64,000 nucleotides of DNA from Prorocentrum cordatum (taxonomy: Eukaryota; Sar; Dinophyceae; Prorocentrales; Prorocentraceae), in contig CAUYUJ010019370.1 in assembly GCA_963575745.1 (NCBI GenBank), positions 194,161-258,160 of the forward strand, read 5' to 3'. Positions 1 through 12,148 of this stretch are shown piece by piece. Position 1 is the stretch's first letter. Each line of letters starts with the position of its first letter. The notes under the pieces were generated by a model, which was given only the letters and a program-made list of their open reading frames with translations, was not told the origin of the DNA and did no database searches. Both the position numbers and the translations under genes were made by a program.

Positions 1-70
1 CCACCCACCCACCACCCACACACACGCACACACGCACACACGCACACGCACACACCCACACGCACACACG

Positions 71-101
<31 letters not shown>

Positions 102-435
102 CCACGCACACACACACACACTCCCACACCCACACCCACACACGCACACGCACTCCCACACCCATACCCACCCACACACGCACACGCACACGCACACGCA
201 CACGCACACGCACACGCTCACGCACACGCACACACACGCACACGCACACACGCACACGCACACGCACACGCACACGCACACGCACACGCACACACGCACA
301 CGCACACGCACACACGCACACGCACACGCACACGCACACACGCACACGCACACGCACACGCACACGCACCTCGCACACGCACGCGCGCACGCGCACGCAC
401 ACGCGCACGCGCACGCGCACGCGCACGCGCACGCA
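1..435. repeat. CA / CACACG microsatellite array
   Basis: Nearly pure alternating CA with interspersed CG, mostly CACACG hexamers after about 180. The long minus-strand reading frame here (poly Arg-Ala/Cys-Val) is an artefact of the repeat. Confidence 0.97.
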
Positions 436-1008
436 AACCAACACACACCAGCACGCCCACGTCCGGTGGTGGGGGGTCCACGATGCGTCCCCGAGCTGGG
501 GACAAGGGGATGCCTCGGGCGACCAGGGGCACCACACCACCAGGAGGACCCTCCCTGGCGCCTCGCGCTGGTGGTGATGCTGCTGCCCTTCAGGGCCGCC
601 TGCGATTCGACCCGATGCGATTTGAATCGCCGGCCGGGACCGCGATTCCAAGTCGCTTGGATTCGGTTGGCATCGGCCATGGCCCGCCAGAGCTGGGCGC
701 GGCGATCCGATCCCGACCCGATGCGATCTCCAGATCTGCCTCGGGCCTGCCTCCCCGTGCTCCCAGGGCCATGCGCTGTCTGCCACAGGCGGGGCGTCCG
801 GGCCGCTGCGCCTGCAGCGCTCTGCTCCCCCGCCCGCGGGAACGCCCGGATCTCTGGCAAGCCCGCGGCCCGGGGGCGACGGCCCCTGCGCGCAGCTCGC
901 GAGGGCGGCGGATTGGGCCGCTCTCGCGGGCCGTGTGTACAGGGCAGCCGAGCGGGCTGGGCGGCTGCGGGGGGGCCAGCAGCAAGTCATGGGAGCCCCC
1001 TGTATTCC
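436..1008. other. No gene seen; GC-rich spacer
   Basis: Overlapping open frames on both strands reflect lack of stops, not coding. Between about 596 and 735 there are repeated GATTCG / CGATGCGAT-like words, a flavour also seen near 35.4 and 52.3 kb. Confidence 0.6.
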
Positions 1009-1226
1009 AGGCCTCCCAGATGAGGACAGCGTAGATTGGGTCGGAGGATCGCTCCGCATCGCTGATGCATCGACGATGCGGCTCGATGTAGAGCCCGATT
1101 TTCTCCACGCCGACGTCGCCGATGCATCGCCGAGGCATCGCCGAGGCATCGGCGATGCACTGGCGATGCATCGGCGATGCGGTGCAATCCTCCGACCCCA
1201 TCTACTCGGACCCATCAGGGAGGCCT
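1009..1226. mobile_element. Foldback (TIR) element, family FB1, copy 1
   Basis: The ends are inverted repeats of about 50 bp. The left end begins AGGCCTCCC and runs through GGGTCGGAGGATCGC; the right end is its reverse complement, ending CCATCAGGGAGGCCT. The interior is made of overlapping palindromic words such as GATGCATCGGCGATGC. There is no coding capacity, so this is MITE-like. A second copy lies at 2711-2939. Confidence 0.75.
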
Positions 1227-1779
1227 CTGTGTGTGTGTGTGCTCGCAGTTCTGTCTTCAGAGCGCATCAGCGTGCGCTGGCGTCCTGGTGATCGAGGAGA
1301 GTAGGCGCCGACTCAGCGTCGACGAGCGCCGATTCAGAGTCGATTCGTGCCGATGTGGGGCTGATTCGCAAGAGGCATCAAGATGGCATGGGAGGCTCCC
1401 ACGAGTTGCCACAGCAAGGGGGGGCAACCACGCCTGGCAGAGGTCTGGGGCAACGTCTGGTCCCGCCCGCGGAGGCGTGTGCCTCTCGGGGAGTTCTGGC
1501 GTGAGCATGGGCATGGATAAGATGCCGATCGCTTATCCCCGCGTCCTGGGGGCACACGGGTGGCTCGCCATTCTTGGCCGCCTCGGGGTGCCCGTTCTGG
1601 AAGCGCCGTCTGCTCCGCGTTGTCAAAGAAGGCCACGACGTCTGCTGGCCTGAATGAGATCCATCTCCTTATGACTGGCATTATCCCGATGCCGATGTTT
1701 TGGATTCCCTTGGTTTCTGAGGGCGTATGCCTGAGACTGTCATCGCCTGTGGGCTCGTCAATCTTAGGGATAGTGTCCC
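1227..1779. other. No gene seen
   Basis: Starts with a short GT run. The rest is unique-looking GC-rich sequence with no recognisable domain in any frame. Confidence 0.6.
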
Positions 1780-1918
1780 ATCCTCCTCCTCCTCCTCCTC
1801 CTCCTCCTCATCCTCCTCCTCCTCCTCCTCCTCCTAAGAGTTGTCATCGCCTTGGGTCTCTCTCTCTCTCTCTCTTGCCTCCTCCTCCTCCCTCCACCTC
1901 CTCCTCCTCCTCCTGCCC
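1780..1918. repeat. CTC triplet and CT dinucleotide tracts
   Basis: CCT/CTC triplets at about 1780-1836, a CT run at about 1859-1876, then further CTC triplets. The plus strand is pyrimidine-rich throughout. Confidence 0.95.
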
Positions 1919-1941
1919 CCCCGCTCGAGGCTGGTTAGAAA

Positions 1942-1978
1942 TCGGAAGCGTGGGAGCGACCCGCTCCCATGCTTCCGA
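1942..1978. other. Strong short hairpin
   Basis: Two 17-nt arms (1942-1958 and 1962-1978) separated by only three bases. They pair at 16 of 17 positions, and the exception is a possible G-U in RNA. Left arm: TCGGAAGCGTGGGAGCG. Function unknown; it may be a foldback remnant. Confidence 0.85.
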
Positions 1979-2042
1979 CGTCGTGACCTTTCTTTTGCAC
2001 AGCGCATCACCAGAGCCGTTTTTCAGGGGCAGCGATAGCGGG

Positions 2043-2210
2043 GCATAGGCGTAGGGGGGATGCACCGACCCGCAACCGCCCATTGATCGCCGATAGGGCT
2101 CTGATTGTCCCGCCCTGCCCAGGAAGGTTCGGATCTGCTATCAGGGGCCTATCGCCGATCTGTCGGCGATGTATCGCCGATTCCAGGTCGATGTTTCCCC
2201 CACTTCTGCC
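2043..2210 (+). repeat. Dispersed GATCGCCGAT-type repeat, copy 1
   Basis: About 165 bp that aligns along its length with 47830-47993. Both share GCATA...GGGGGGATG at the start, CCATCGCCGATCTGTC-type words in the middle, and GTTCCCC..CTTCTGCCA at the end. No coding potential. Confidence 0.7.
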
Positions 2211-2486
2211 AACCCCCCACAAGCGTTGCCCCTGAGTTTTTTTGGGCAGTCGCGCGGAGAGGTTTCTGCTGAACGTGCCCAGGGGGCCTGACAACGGCCC
2301 CAGGAGGCCGCCATTGTCTATGGATGGTCGTACGGGCGGCCCGGATTCGTAGGTCGAGCCTGCCAGATCAAGGGTACCCTCGTGTCCTGTGTCTTGCGAC
2401 CCCTTCCCTTCTGCATTTCTGTGGCAACGTGGCCCTCGGAAGGGTCTTGTGTCCTCTCGCGTGTCCTCTCCAAGCAAGTCCGGCTG

Positions 2487-2711
2487 CACGGCCGGGAATT
2501 CTGGGTCAGCGCGTCGCTCCTCCCCGCCGCTTCTGGCCCACCACGCTTCGACGTGACACGCTGTCTGTGTCCCCATGTCCAATCACCGATTTCCCGAGCC
2601 TTTTCCGAGCCTCCCGCCCCGCGGAGTGGAGCGACACGCTGTCCGCTTGCACGGCGTCGCGTGTCGCAGGGGCCGCCGCCGCGACGCGCTATCCCAAAGT
2701 TCCTGACCGTA
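2487..2711 (+). mobile_element. GCGACACGCTA inverted-repeat element, copy 1
   Basis: Member of a five-copy family in this window (2487, 16654, 19353, 42736, 53323). The terminal inverted repeat is about 30 bp: TACGGTCGGGAACTTTTGG followed by ATAGCGTGTCGC, with the reverse complement at the right end. The conserved interior includes TTCTGGCCCACCACGCTTCG and CGCCCCGCGGAGCGGAGCGA. This copy is diverged at its left end and abuts an FB1 element at 2711. Confidence 0.75.
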
Positions 2712-2939
2712 GGCTTCCTAGATGGGGGTCCGAGTGTATGGGGTCGGAGGATCGCGCCGCATCGCCGACGTATGGCCGATGCATCGGCGATGCGGCTCGA
2801 TGTGGACCCCGATTGTCTTTACGCCGAAGCCACCGATGCATCGCCGACGTTGCTGGTGCATCGACGATGCATCTGTGATGCGGCGCGATCTTGCGACCCC
2901 ATCTACTCCGACCTTATCTGGGAGGCCTTCAGATTTTCA
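2711..2939. mobile_element. Foldback (TIR) element, family FB1, copy 2
   Basis: The left end has AGGCTTCCTAGATGGGGGTC then GGGGTCGGAGGATCGCGCCG; the right end is the imperfect reverse complement ending CTGGGAGGCCTT. The interior carries the same GATGCATCGGCGATGCGG words as the copy at 1009-1226. It starts at the exact base where the neighbouring GCGACACGCTA element ends. Confidence 0.75.
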
Positions 2940-3424
2940 GCAAAAGCATTCAATACGTTGCTGCTGGAGGTACGGGCCCAACCAGGCACCCGCGGGGGCG
3001 CGAGTGCAATCGCGCCTCGCGCTTCGCCAGTCGGGGCTGGAGAGGCGTGCCTTTTTCCAAGAGCCTCCTGGACTGTACGCGCGGGAGCGCGAAGATGACC
3101 ACGTTGCGTGCTTCGCGTGGCATCGAAGCGCCAGGTGAGGTAACTTGCGGCGGGTCCGTACCACTTCCGCGCGGCAGCGACGCTGTCGTATTGGCGTCCA
3201 AGACTGCACGCCGCCGGTGGCCCAGAACCAGCCATAGACGGAGCGATCTTGCCCTCGAGAAGCCGCCGACTGCTGAAGGCTGAACGATCCACGCGGTGGC
3301 AGAGACCAGGGCCCAGGCATGCAGTGTCTTGACTTCTCTAGTCGACCGCCCCTGAGAGGGGGCAGGCACCGCCGCCCCACTTGTTGTTGGAGCCTGGAGT
3401 TTCCTTTTGGGAGGGCCCAGCTCG
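2940..3424. other. No gene seen
   Basis: GC-rich, unique-looking sequence; no domain recognised on either strand. Confidence 0.55.
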
Positions 3425-3970
3425 GCCACAGAAGGTCCAACAAAAGCACGGAGAAGAGCCCAAGAAGATCACCAGAGGGCCCCAGGATGGCCCGAAAACA
3501 GGCGGCACCCAAGGGCGTCGAGACCGGCGAAGGACACCGAAGAGGGATGCAGGGAAGCAGAAAGGAGCATCTCCAGTTAGTCTTGGGGTCTCACAAGGTC
3601 TTCCAGGACCCCCCTGGGCGCGCCCAAGACCGCTCACGACTTTACCAAAAAGGAGTCCAGACGGGCGTGGAGGGCCCCGAGAGGCTGTCAGGGCGGCCGC
3701 AGAGAGCATCTGCAGGTTCCAAGATGGCCGCAAGAGCCCGCGGATATACACGGGAGCTCCACGAGAGGCGCCAGGAACAGCCCGAGAAGGACAGAATCGT
3801 CAGATTCTTATGTTTTTCACACTGTCTTTTGCTTGTTGGGGGGTTTTTGGTGTACGAGATTCGAAGAGAGGTGGAGAGGCATCCATGACGGCCGTTGGTG
3901 GCCCGAAAGGCGGCCAAGATCAGCCCAGAAAGAGCCCCCAGAGGCCCCCCAAACCGGCCCAGTAATTTCC
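3425..3970 (-). repeat. CTTGGGGGCC-type degenerate repeat block, reverse orientation
   Basis: The plus strand is rich in GGCCCCCAAGA-like and CCAAGATGGCC words, the reverse complement of the blocks at 4310, 25385, 38055 and 50735. There is no clean period. Open frames here are by-products. Confidence 0.6.
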
Positions 3971-4309
3971 CGGAGAGGTGTCTGAGAGGGCTGGTGGCGA
4001 TCGGAAGCCGAGCGCGTGAAAAGGAGGTCGTTTTGGAACGGAAGTGGTGGCAAGAAGGCGCCCCGGCCGCAGCCCGGGCCCCCGGGCCAGCAGAACGAGC
4101 AGGCCGCGGGGAGGACCCCAGCAGAGGTTGCCAGGGCTTTGAGGAAGGGCATTGGTACGAGGAGTGCGTGGGCAAGAGACTGACGGGAAAGAATTCGTGC
4201 AGAATCTCACACGCCGTACCCGGCGGGGCGGCGGATCGTTTCGCTCATTCCGCCGGCCTACGTTGCGCACCGCTGTCGATTGGCCGAGTGGTCGACGGCA
4301 GAGGCCTCT
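3971..4309. other. No gene seen
   Basis: GC-rich spacer between two oppositely oriented CTTGGGGGCC blocks; nothing recognised. Confidence 0.5.
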
Positions 4310-4835
4310 TTGAACGTTTTGGAGGGCTCTTGGCGGCCTCTTAGGAGCATCTTGGATGGCATCTTGGGAGTTTCTCGGGGCCTCGTGGGGTTCTCTTTGG
4401 AACTCTTGGGAGTGCCTTGGAGGGCTCTTGTGGGCCTCTTGGGACATCTTGGGGGCATCTTGGGAGTCTCTAGGAGCCTCTTGGGGGCTTCTTGGAGCCT
4501 CTCAGGGGCCCCTTGGGGGCATCTCAGAACCCTCTTGGGGAGTTCCCGGGCGATTTGGAAGCGATCTTGGGAGTCCTTGGGCCGTCTTGGACGCAGTGAA
4601 CCCCCCAAATCGCAGATGCCCCCCCAAAATACATTTTCCAGTTGGGATGGCAGGCTTTTTGCTTCATGGACCTTCTTAGAGAGCCTCTTCAGGCTCTCTA
4701 GGAGGTTCTTGGCAGCTTCTAGGGTCGTTTGGAGGCCATCTTGGGCGTCTTGGAACGATCTTTCGGCGACTCGGGGCCCTCTTGGATCGTCTCAAGGGCC
4801 TCTCCAGGACCTCTTTGGGCCCTCCGGGCACGCTC
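4310..4835 (+). repeat. CTTGGGGGCC-type degenerate repeat block
   Basis: Repeated words such as GGGCATCTTGGGAGTCTC and GCCTCTTGGGGGCTTCTTGG at irregular 15-30-bp spacing. It belongs to a family of blocks spread through the window. Confidence 0.8.
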
Positions 4836-5570
4836 CTTGATCGCTCTGAGGGGCCAGGAAGGCCGCAACCGGAGGGAAAACCATCCCTGACCCGAACTTT
4901 CGGGACCGTCTCGGGGGGGGGGTGCTTTGGATCCGGGGACCCGCAGGGGCCGCCACGCGCTCGCGAGCTCGGATCTCGTAAGCCTGGTTCCCGAGATCCT
5001 GGCACACCTCTGGCCCGTTGGGCTGGCGAACTCAATCTGCTGCCCCCCGCAGGCCCGACCCCGACCGGTGATTCCTCCCGAGTCGTTTCTGCTGGCGAGG
5101 GCCCCTCTGGGGTCGCAAAGCTACGAGCACTTCCCGTAGTGCCGTTTTCACGACGCGAGCATGTCTGCCGAATTCACCAGCCTGAAACATAGTACTACCC
5201 ATATGATTGGCAGCACCGTGTCTCGATCCCGATCTCGAGAACCCCTTCCATGTCTGACGGCGCATCCCCCACGAGTGTAACCGCCCTGAGGCTTGTCCAT
5301 CTCGGGGAGGGGGGTCCTCTCCGAGACTGGTCCGAGGTCGCCACGGCACGAGCCCGCCGTGCCAGGTGTTCGTTGCCCCCCCCCGCTGGCGTCCGCCCCC
5401 CCGGGTGGTCGGCAGGGCGCGGGGTGGCGCCAGGGGCGCCCGCGCGCCCTCGGGAGCTGCACCGTCGGGGGGCCGCGGGTGGAGAGGGGGCGGCCCAGGG
5501 CGAGGACGGCGGGGAGGGAGAGAGGGGGCGGGCGCCCTGGGAGGGAGTCAAGAAGGAGGTCTCCCCCCCC
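4836..5570. other. No gene seen
   Basis: GC-rich sequence with several open but featureless frames; no conserved motif recognised. Confidence 0.55.
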
Positions 5571-5665
5571 CCTCCCAGGATTGAGGAGGAGGAGGAGGAG
5601 GAGGAGGAGGAGGAGGGGAGGAGGAGGAGGAGGAGGAGGAGGACGAGGAGGAGGAGCCCTGCCAC
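5571..5665. repeat. GGA triplet array
   Basis: (GAG)n/(GGA)n on the plus strand, giving artefactual poly-Glu, poly-Arg or poly-Gly frames. Confidence 0.95.
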
Positions 5666-5920
5666 CTCTCCCTTGCCCCTCCCTCCCGCCCCCCCCCCCC
5701 CCTCCTCCCCTTCCTCTCGCTTTCGAGGGGGGCGGAGCAGGAGGGGGAGAGGGCGAGGATGGAGGGGAGGAAGAGGAAGATGGGCTGACGCCCCAGACCC
5801 CCTCGGGACAACGATCACGACAGGAGGTTTTTCCCAGTCATCCTGTTGTGTTGGGTCCTCCTTTTGAAGAGACAGTGCCTCACGTTCCCACTCCTCCTGC
5901 TGCCCCCTCCCTCCTCCTCT

Positions 5921-5929
5921 CATCATCAC

Positions 5930-6009
<80 letters not shown>

Positions 6010-6200
6010 GCATCATCATCATCATCAGCATCATCATCATCATCATCATCATCAGCATCATCATCATCATCATCATCAGCATCAGCATCAGCAGCAGCAT
6101 CAGCATCAGCATCAGCATCAGCATCAGCTCAGCATCAGCATCAGCATCATCATCACATCGTCATCGTCAGCATCATCGTCATCGTCATCGTCATCGTCAG

Positions 6201-6243
<43 letters not shown>

Positions 6244-6317
6244 GTCATCGTCATCATCATCATCATCATCAGCATCAGCATCATCATATCATCATCATCA
6301 GCATCATCATCATCAGC

Positions 6318-6369
<52 letters not shown>

Positions 6370-6376
6370 GTCATCA
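5921..6376. repeat. ATC triplet array
   Basis: About 450 bp of (CAT/ATC)n with interspersed CAG and GTC triplets. Poly-His, poly-Ser, poly-Ile and poly-Met frames across it are artefacts. It runs directly into the 90-bp satellite. Confidence 0.97.
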
Positions 6377-9300
6377 CCCGTTTCAGCACACCTCTCACAC
6401 GCTTCGTGGCCCCATAGGGAGCTCCACCGAAGGCCCCAGTGCCACCGCCCGCATGCGTCACCCACGCCCATTCCGGCACACCCCTCACACGTTTCTTGGC
6501 CCCATAGGGCGCTCCACCGAAGCCCCCAGTGCCACCGCCCGCATGCGTCACGCACACCCATTCTGGCACACCCCTCACACGCTTCGTGGCCCCACAAGGA
6601 GCTCCACCGAAGGCCCCAGTGCCACCGCCCGCATGCGTCACGCACACCCCTTTCGGCACACCCCTCACACGTTTCGCGGCCCCATAGGGAGCTCCACCGA
6701 AGGCCCCAGTGCCACCGCCCGCATGCGTCACGCACACCATTTTCGGCACATCCCTCACACGCTTCGTGGCCCCACAGGCACCGTTTCGGCACACCCTTTA
6801 CACGCTTCGTGCCCCATTCGGGGGCTCCACCGACGGTCCCTGCGGCACCGCCCGCATGCGTCACGCGCACCCACTTCGGCACACCCATCACACGTTTCGC
6901 GGCCCCATACGGAGCTCCACCGAAGGCCCCAGTGCCACCGCCCGCATGCGTCACGCACACCCATTTCGGCACACCCTCACACGCTTCGTGGCCCCATAGG
7001 GAGCTCCACCGAAGGCCACAGTGCCACCGCTCGCATGCGTCACGCACGCCCATTCTGGCACACCCCCTCACACGCTGCGTCGCCCCACAGGCACCCGTTT
7101 TAGCACACCTCACACGTTTCCCGGCCCCATCGGGAGCTCCACCGAGGGCCCCAGTGCCACCGCCCGCATGCGTCACGCACACTCATGTCGGCACACCCCC
7201 TCACACGCTTCGTGGCCCCATAGGGCGCTCCACCGACGGCCCCAGTGCCACCGCCCGCATGCGTCACGCACACCTATGTCGGCACAGCCCCTCCGCATGC
7301 GTCGCGCACACCACTGTCGGCACACCCCTCACACGCTTCGTGGCCCCATAGGGCGCTCCACCGAAGGCCCCAGTGCCACCGCCCGCTTGCGTCACGCACA
7401 CCCATGTCGGCACACCCCCTCACACGCTTCGTGGCTCAATAGGGAGCTCCACCGAAGGCCCCAGTGCCACCCCCCGCATGCGTCACGCACACCCATTTCG
7501 GCACACCCCTCACACGTTTCGCGGCCCCATAGGGCTCCCCCGAAGTCCCCCCCAGTGCCACCGCCCGCTTGCGTCACGCACACCCATGTCAGCACACCCC
7601 TCACACGCTTCGTGGCCCACAGGGCGCTCCACCGCAGGCCCCAGTGCCACCGCCCGCATGCGTCAAGCACACCCATGTCGGCACACCCTTCACACGCTTC
7701 GTGGCCCCCTTAGGGACGGCGCTCCACGATGGTCCAGCAGGGCGCCCGCTCTCTTGCGTCCCGCACACCCATTTCGGCACACCCCTCACACGTTTCGTGG
7801 CCCCATAGGGAGCTCCACCGAAGGTCTCAGTGGGTGTGCCCGCATGCGTCCCGCACACCCATTTCGGCACAACCCTCACACGTTTCGTGGCCCCATAGGG
7901 GGCTCCACCGAAGGTCCCAGTGGGTGTGCCCGCATGCGTCCCNNNNNNNNNNNNNNNNNNNNNNNNNNNNNNNNNNNNNNNNNNNNNNNNNNNNNNNNNN
8001 NNNNNNNNNNNNNNNNNNNNNNNNNNNNNNNNNNNNNNNNNNCTCCACCGAAGGTCCCAGTGCCACCGCCCGCTTGCGTCACGCGCACCCATGTCGGCAC
8101 ACACCCTCACACGCTTCGTGGCCCCATAGAGCGCTCCACCGAAGGCCCCAGTGCCACCGCCCGCATGCGTCACGCACGCCCATGTGGGTACACCCCTCAC
8201 ACGCTTCTTGCGTCTACATGGGGCTCCACCGAAGGCCCCTGTGCCACTGCCCGCATGCGTCACGCAGACCCATTTCGGCGCACCCCACACACGTTTCGCG
8301 GCCCCATAGGGATTTCCACCGAAGCCCCAGTGCCACCGCCCGCTTGCGTCACGCACACCCATGTCGGCACACACGCTCACACGCTTCGTGGCCCCACAGG
8401 GCGCTCTTCTGAAGGCCCCAGCGCCACCGCCCGCACGCGTCACGCACACCCCTTACGGTTTAACAATACAACCCCCTCACACGCTTCGGAGGGCTCCTAC
8501 ATGGCGCTCCCCCCACCAACCGAAGGCCCCAGTGCCCGCGCCCGCATGCGTCACCCACACCCATTTCGGCACACCCCTCACACGTTTCGTGGCTCCATAG
8601 GGAGCTCCCCCGAAGGCCCCAGTGCCCGCGCCCGCATGCGTCACCCACACCCATTTCGGCACACCCCTCACACGTTTCGTGGCTCCATAGGGAGCTCCAC
8701 CGAAGGCCCCAGTGCCCGCGCCCGCATGCGTCACGCACACCCATTTCGGCGCACCCCTCACACGCTTCGTGGCTCCATAGGGAGCTCCACCGAAGGCCCA
8801 GTGCCACTTGCCCGCATGCGTCACGCACACCCATGTCGCACACGCCCGGCTGTTCTCGGCCTCGGTAGGGCCCTCCTTGGGGCCCCAGTGCCACCGCGCT
8901 GCTTGCGTCAAACACGCACACCCATGGCCGGAACACCCCCTCACACCTTCGTGGCCCCCATAGGGCGCCTCCCCGACGTCCCATGCCACCGCCCGCAGCG
9001 TCGCGCACACGACCCATGTTGGTACAACCCTCACACGCTTCGTGGCCCAAAATAAAGAAAACCTAAAGGCGCTCCACCGAAGGCCCAAGCGCCACCGCCC
9101 GCATGCGCCACGCACACCCATGTCGGCACTCCCCTCACGCTTCGCGGCCCCACAGGGCGCTCCACCGCAGGCCCCAGTGCCACCGCCCGCATGCGTCACG
9201 CACATCCATGTCGGCACACCCCCTCACACGCTTCGTGGCCCCATAGGGCGCTCCACCGAAGGCCCCAGTGCCACCGCCCGCATGCGCCACGCACACCCAT

Positions 9301-11246
9301 GTTGGTACACTCCTCACACGCCTCGTGGCCCTACAGGGCGCTCCACCGAAGGCCCCAGTGCCACCGCCCGCATGCGTCACGCACACCCATGCCGACATCA
9401 CACGTTTCGCGGCCCCATAGGGAGCTCCACCGAAGGCCCCAGTGCCACCGCCCGCTTGCGTCACGCACACCCATGTCGGCACACTCCCTCACACTCTTCG
9501 TGGCCCCATAGGGCGCCCCACCGAAGGCCCCAGTGCCACCGCCCGCATGCGCAACGCACACCCACCCATGTTGGTACACCCCCTCACACGCTTCGCGGCC
9601 CTACATGGAGCTCCACCGAAGGCCCCAGTGCCACCGCCCGCATGCGTCACGCACACTCATGTCGGTACACCGCTCACACGTTTCGCGGCCCCATAGGGAG
9701 CTCCACCGAAGACCCCAGTGCCACCGCCCGCATGCGTCACGCACACCCATGTTGGTTCACCCCTCGCACGCTTCGTGGCCCCATAGGGCGCTCCACTGAA
9801 GGCCCCAGTGCCACCGCCCGCTTGCGTCACGCACACCCATGTCGGCACACCCCTCACACGCTTCGCGGCCCCATGAGTGTTCCACCGAAGGCCCCAGTTC
9901 CACCTGCCCGCATGCCCGCTTGCGCACGCACACCCACACCCATGTCAGCACCCCCCCTCGCACTACGCTTCGTGCCCCTAGGGCGCCCCACCGAAGCCCG
10001 CACCGCCCGCATGCGTCACGCACACCCATGTCGGCACACCCCTCACACGCTTCGTGGCCCTACAGGGCGCTCCACCGAAGGCCCCACTGCCACCGCCCGC
10101 ATGCGCCACGCACACCCATTTCGGCATACCCCTCTCACGTTTCGCGGCCTCATAGGGCGCTCCCACCGAAGGCCCCAGTGCCACCGCCCGCTTGCGTCAC
10201 GCACACCCATGTCGGTACACCCCTCACACGTTCCGTGGCCCTACAGGGCGCTCCACCGAAGGCCCCAGCGCCACCGCCCGCATGCGTCACGCACACCCAT
10301 GTCGGTACGACCCCCCCGCGCTTCGTGGCCCCATGGGGCGCTCCACCGAAGGCCCCAGTGCCACCGCCCGCATGCGCCACGCACACCCAGTTCGGCACAC
10401 CCCTCACACGCTTCGTGGCCCAATAGGGCGCTCCGCCCGATGCCCCAGTGCCCAAACCGCCCCATGCGCCATGCACCCCCATTTCGGCCCACCCCCACAA
10501 CGCTTCGCGGCCCTATAGGGCGCTCCGCCGTCCGCGAAAAGGCCCCAGTGGCACCGCCCGCATGCGTCACGCACACCCATTTCGGCACACCCCTCACACG
10601 CTTCGCGGCCCTATAGGGCGCTCCGCCGAAGGCCCCAGTGCCACCGCCCGCATGCGCCATGCACACCCATTTCGGCACACCCCCTCACACGTTTCGCGGC
10701 CCTACAGGGTGCTCCACCGACGGCCCCAGTGCCACCGCCCGCATGCGTCACGCACACCCATTTCGGCACCCCCCCACACCGCTTCGTGGCCCTAGGGCGC
10801 TCCACCAAGGCCCCAGTGCCACCTGCCCGCATGCGTCACGCACACCCATGTTGGTACACCCCTCACACGCTTCGTGGCTCCATAGGGCGCTCCGCCGAAG
10901 CCCCAGTGCCACCGCCCGCTTGCGTCACGCACACCCATTTTCGGCACACCCCTCACACGCTTCGCGGGCCCCAAGGGCGCTCCACCAAAGGCCCCAGTGC
11001 CACCGCCCGCATGCGTCACGCACACCCATATCGGCACACCCCCTCACACGCTTCGCGGCCCCATAGGGCGCTCCACCGAAGGCCCCAGTGCCACCGCCCG
11101 CATGCGCCACGCAGGCCCATGTCGGCACACCCCTCACACGCTTCGTGGCCCTACAGGGTGCTCCACCGACGGCCCCAGTGCCACCGCCCGCATGCGTCAC
11201 GCACACCCATTTCGGCACACCCCTCACACGCTTCGCGGCCCCATAG
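6377..11246 (+). repeat. 90-bp satellite array, main block
   Basis: Tandem 90-bp monomers built on CCGCATGCGTCACGCACACC, CGGCACACCCCTCACACG, then TTCGTGGCCCCATAGGG and a GCTCCACCGAAGGCCCC end. Three monomer types recur: A (CCATTTCGGCACACC...GGGAGCTCC), B (CCATGTCGGCACACCCCC...GGGCGCTCC, usually preceded by CTTGCG) and C (CCATGTTGGTACACC...CTACAGGGCGCTCC). The period is 30 codons, so very long reading frames result. The copies at 8450-9060 and 9880-10000 are the most diverged. Confidence 0.97.
7943..8042. other. Assembly gap (100 N)
   Basis: Exactly 100 N inside the 90-bp array. A round 100 usually denotes unknown length, so the true array size is not known. Confidence 0.99.
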
Positions 11247-11415
11247 TCAGAGCGTGGATTACCTACCCCGGTTTCGCTTCCAGGCAAAACCAAGTCATAC
11301 CACGCGCCGCCTCGTCAAGCTTTCTGACCAGTACGGGCTGTAGTTTGGCGTCGCTTGGTATCTCTTGGAAGCGAGGGTGGTCAAAAGCGAGGTAGGTTTG
11401 TTTGCCCCCTACATA
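11247..11415. other. Non-satellite insertion in the array
   Basis: About 170 bp without the 90-bp monomer. The two ends look like weak inverted repeats: CCTACCCCGGTTTCGCTTCC on the left, and GGAAGCGAGG..AAAGCGAGGTAGG on the right. It may be a small decayed foldback insertion. Confidence 0.5.
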
Positions 11416-11650
11416 GGGAGCTTCACCGGAGGCCCCAGTGCCACCGCCCGCTTGCGTCACGCACGCCCATGTCGCGGCACACCCCCTCACGCGCTTCGTG
11501 GCCCCATAGGGCGCTCCACCGAAGGCCCCAGTGCCACCGCCCGCATGCGTCACGCACACCCATGTTGGTACACCCCTCACTCGCTTCGTGGTCCCACACG
11601 GCGCTCCACCGAAGGCCCAAGTGCCACCGCCCGCATGCGTCTCCTTGCTG
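11416..11650 (+). repeat. 90-bp satellite, continued
   Basis: Two and a half monomers of B, C and related types between two insertions. Confidence 0.93.
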
Positions 11651-11795
11651 GCGGCCACGTTCTAGGGGCATCAACTATCGGTCCAGCTACCCCCTCTTCG
11701 CCCCCCTTCGGAGGAAGGGGGGGAGATGTTGCAAGCGGCTCTCGTGTTGAAGTATCATACGCGCAGCAGACGCAGTTGTGGGCAGGTGGCTGAGG

Positions 11796-12059
11796 CCGCA
11801 AGCGCTCCCCGGCGCTTCCAGCGCTCCCAGGCGCTTCCAGGCGCTCCCAAGCGCTCCCAAGCGCTTCCAGGCGCTCCCAAGCGCTCCCAGGCGCTTCTAG
11901 GCGCTCCCAGACACTCCCAAGCGCTCCCAAGCGCTCCCAGGCGCTCCCAGGCGCTCCCACGCGCTCCCAGGCGCTCCCAGGCGCTCTCAGGCGCTCCGGC
12001 GCGTCCAAGCGCTCCCGGCACGCTCCCAAGCGCTCCCAAGCGCTTCCAAGCGTTCCCAA

Positions 12060-12093
<34 letters not shown>

Positions 12094-12148
12094 CCCCAAG
12101 CGCTTCCAGGCGCTCTCTCCAGGCGCTGCCAGGCGTTCCCAGGCGCAC
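11796..12148. repeat. 10-bp minisatellite (GCGCTCCCAG)
   Basis: About 35 tandem copies of GCGCTCCCAG / GCGCTCCCAA / GCGCTTCCAG inside the satellite domain. They are preceded by about 145 bp of unique sequence containing a CCCCCCTTCGGAGGAAGGGG hairpin (about 11703). The period is not a multiple of three. Confidence 0.95.

Noticed and set aside
5846-7351. Open frames of up to 501 codons across the ATC array and satellite
   Set aside because: Poly-His/Ser followed by a 30-residue repeat arises from repeats with 3n period; other frames and the opposite strand are equally open.
7373-10616. Plus-strand frames of 560 and 524 codons in the 90-bp array
   Set aside because: One is read through the N gap and both are pure satellite; no conserved non-repeat sequence at either end.
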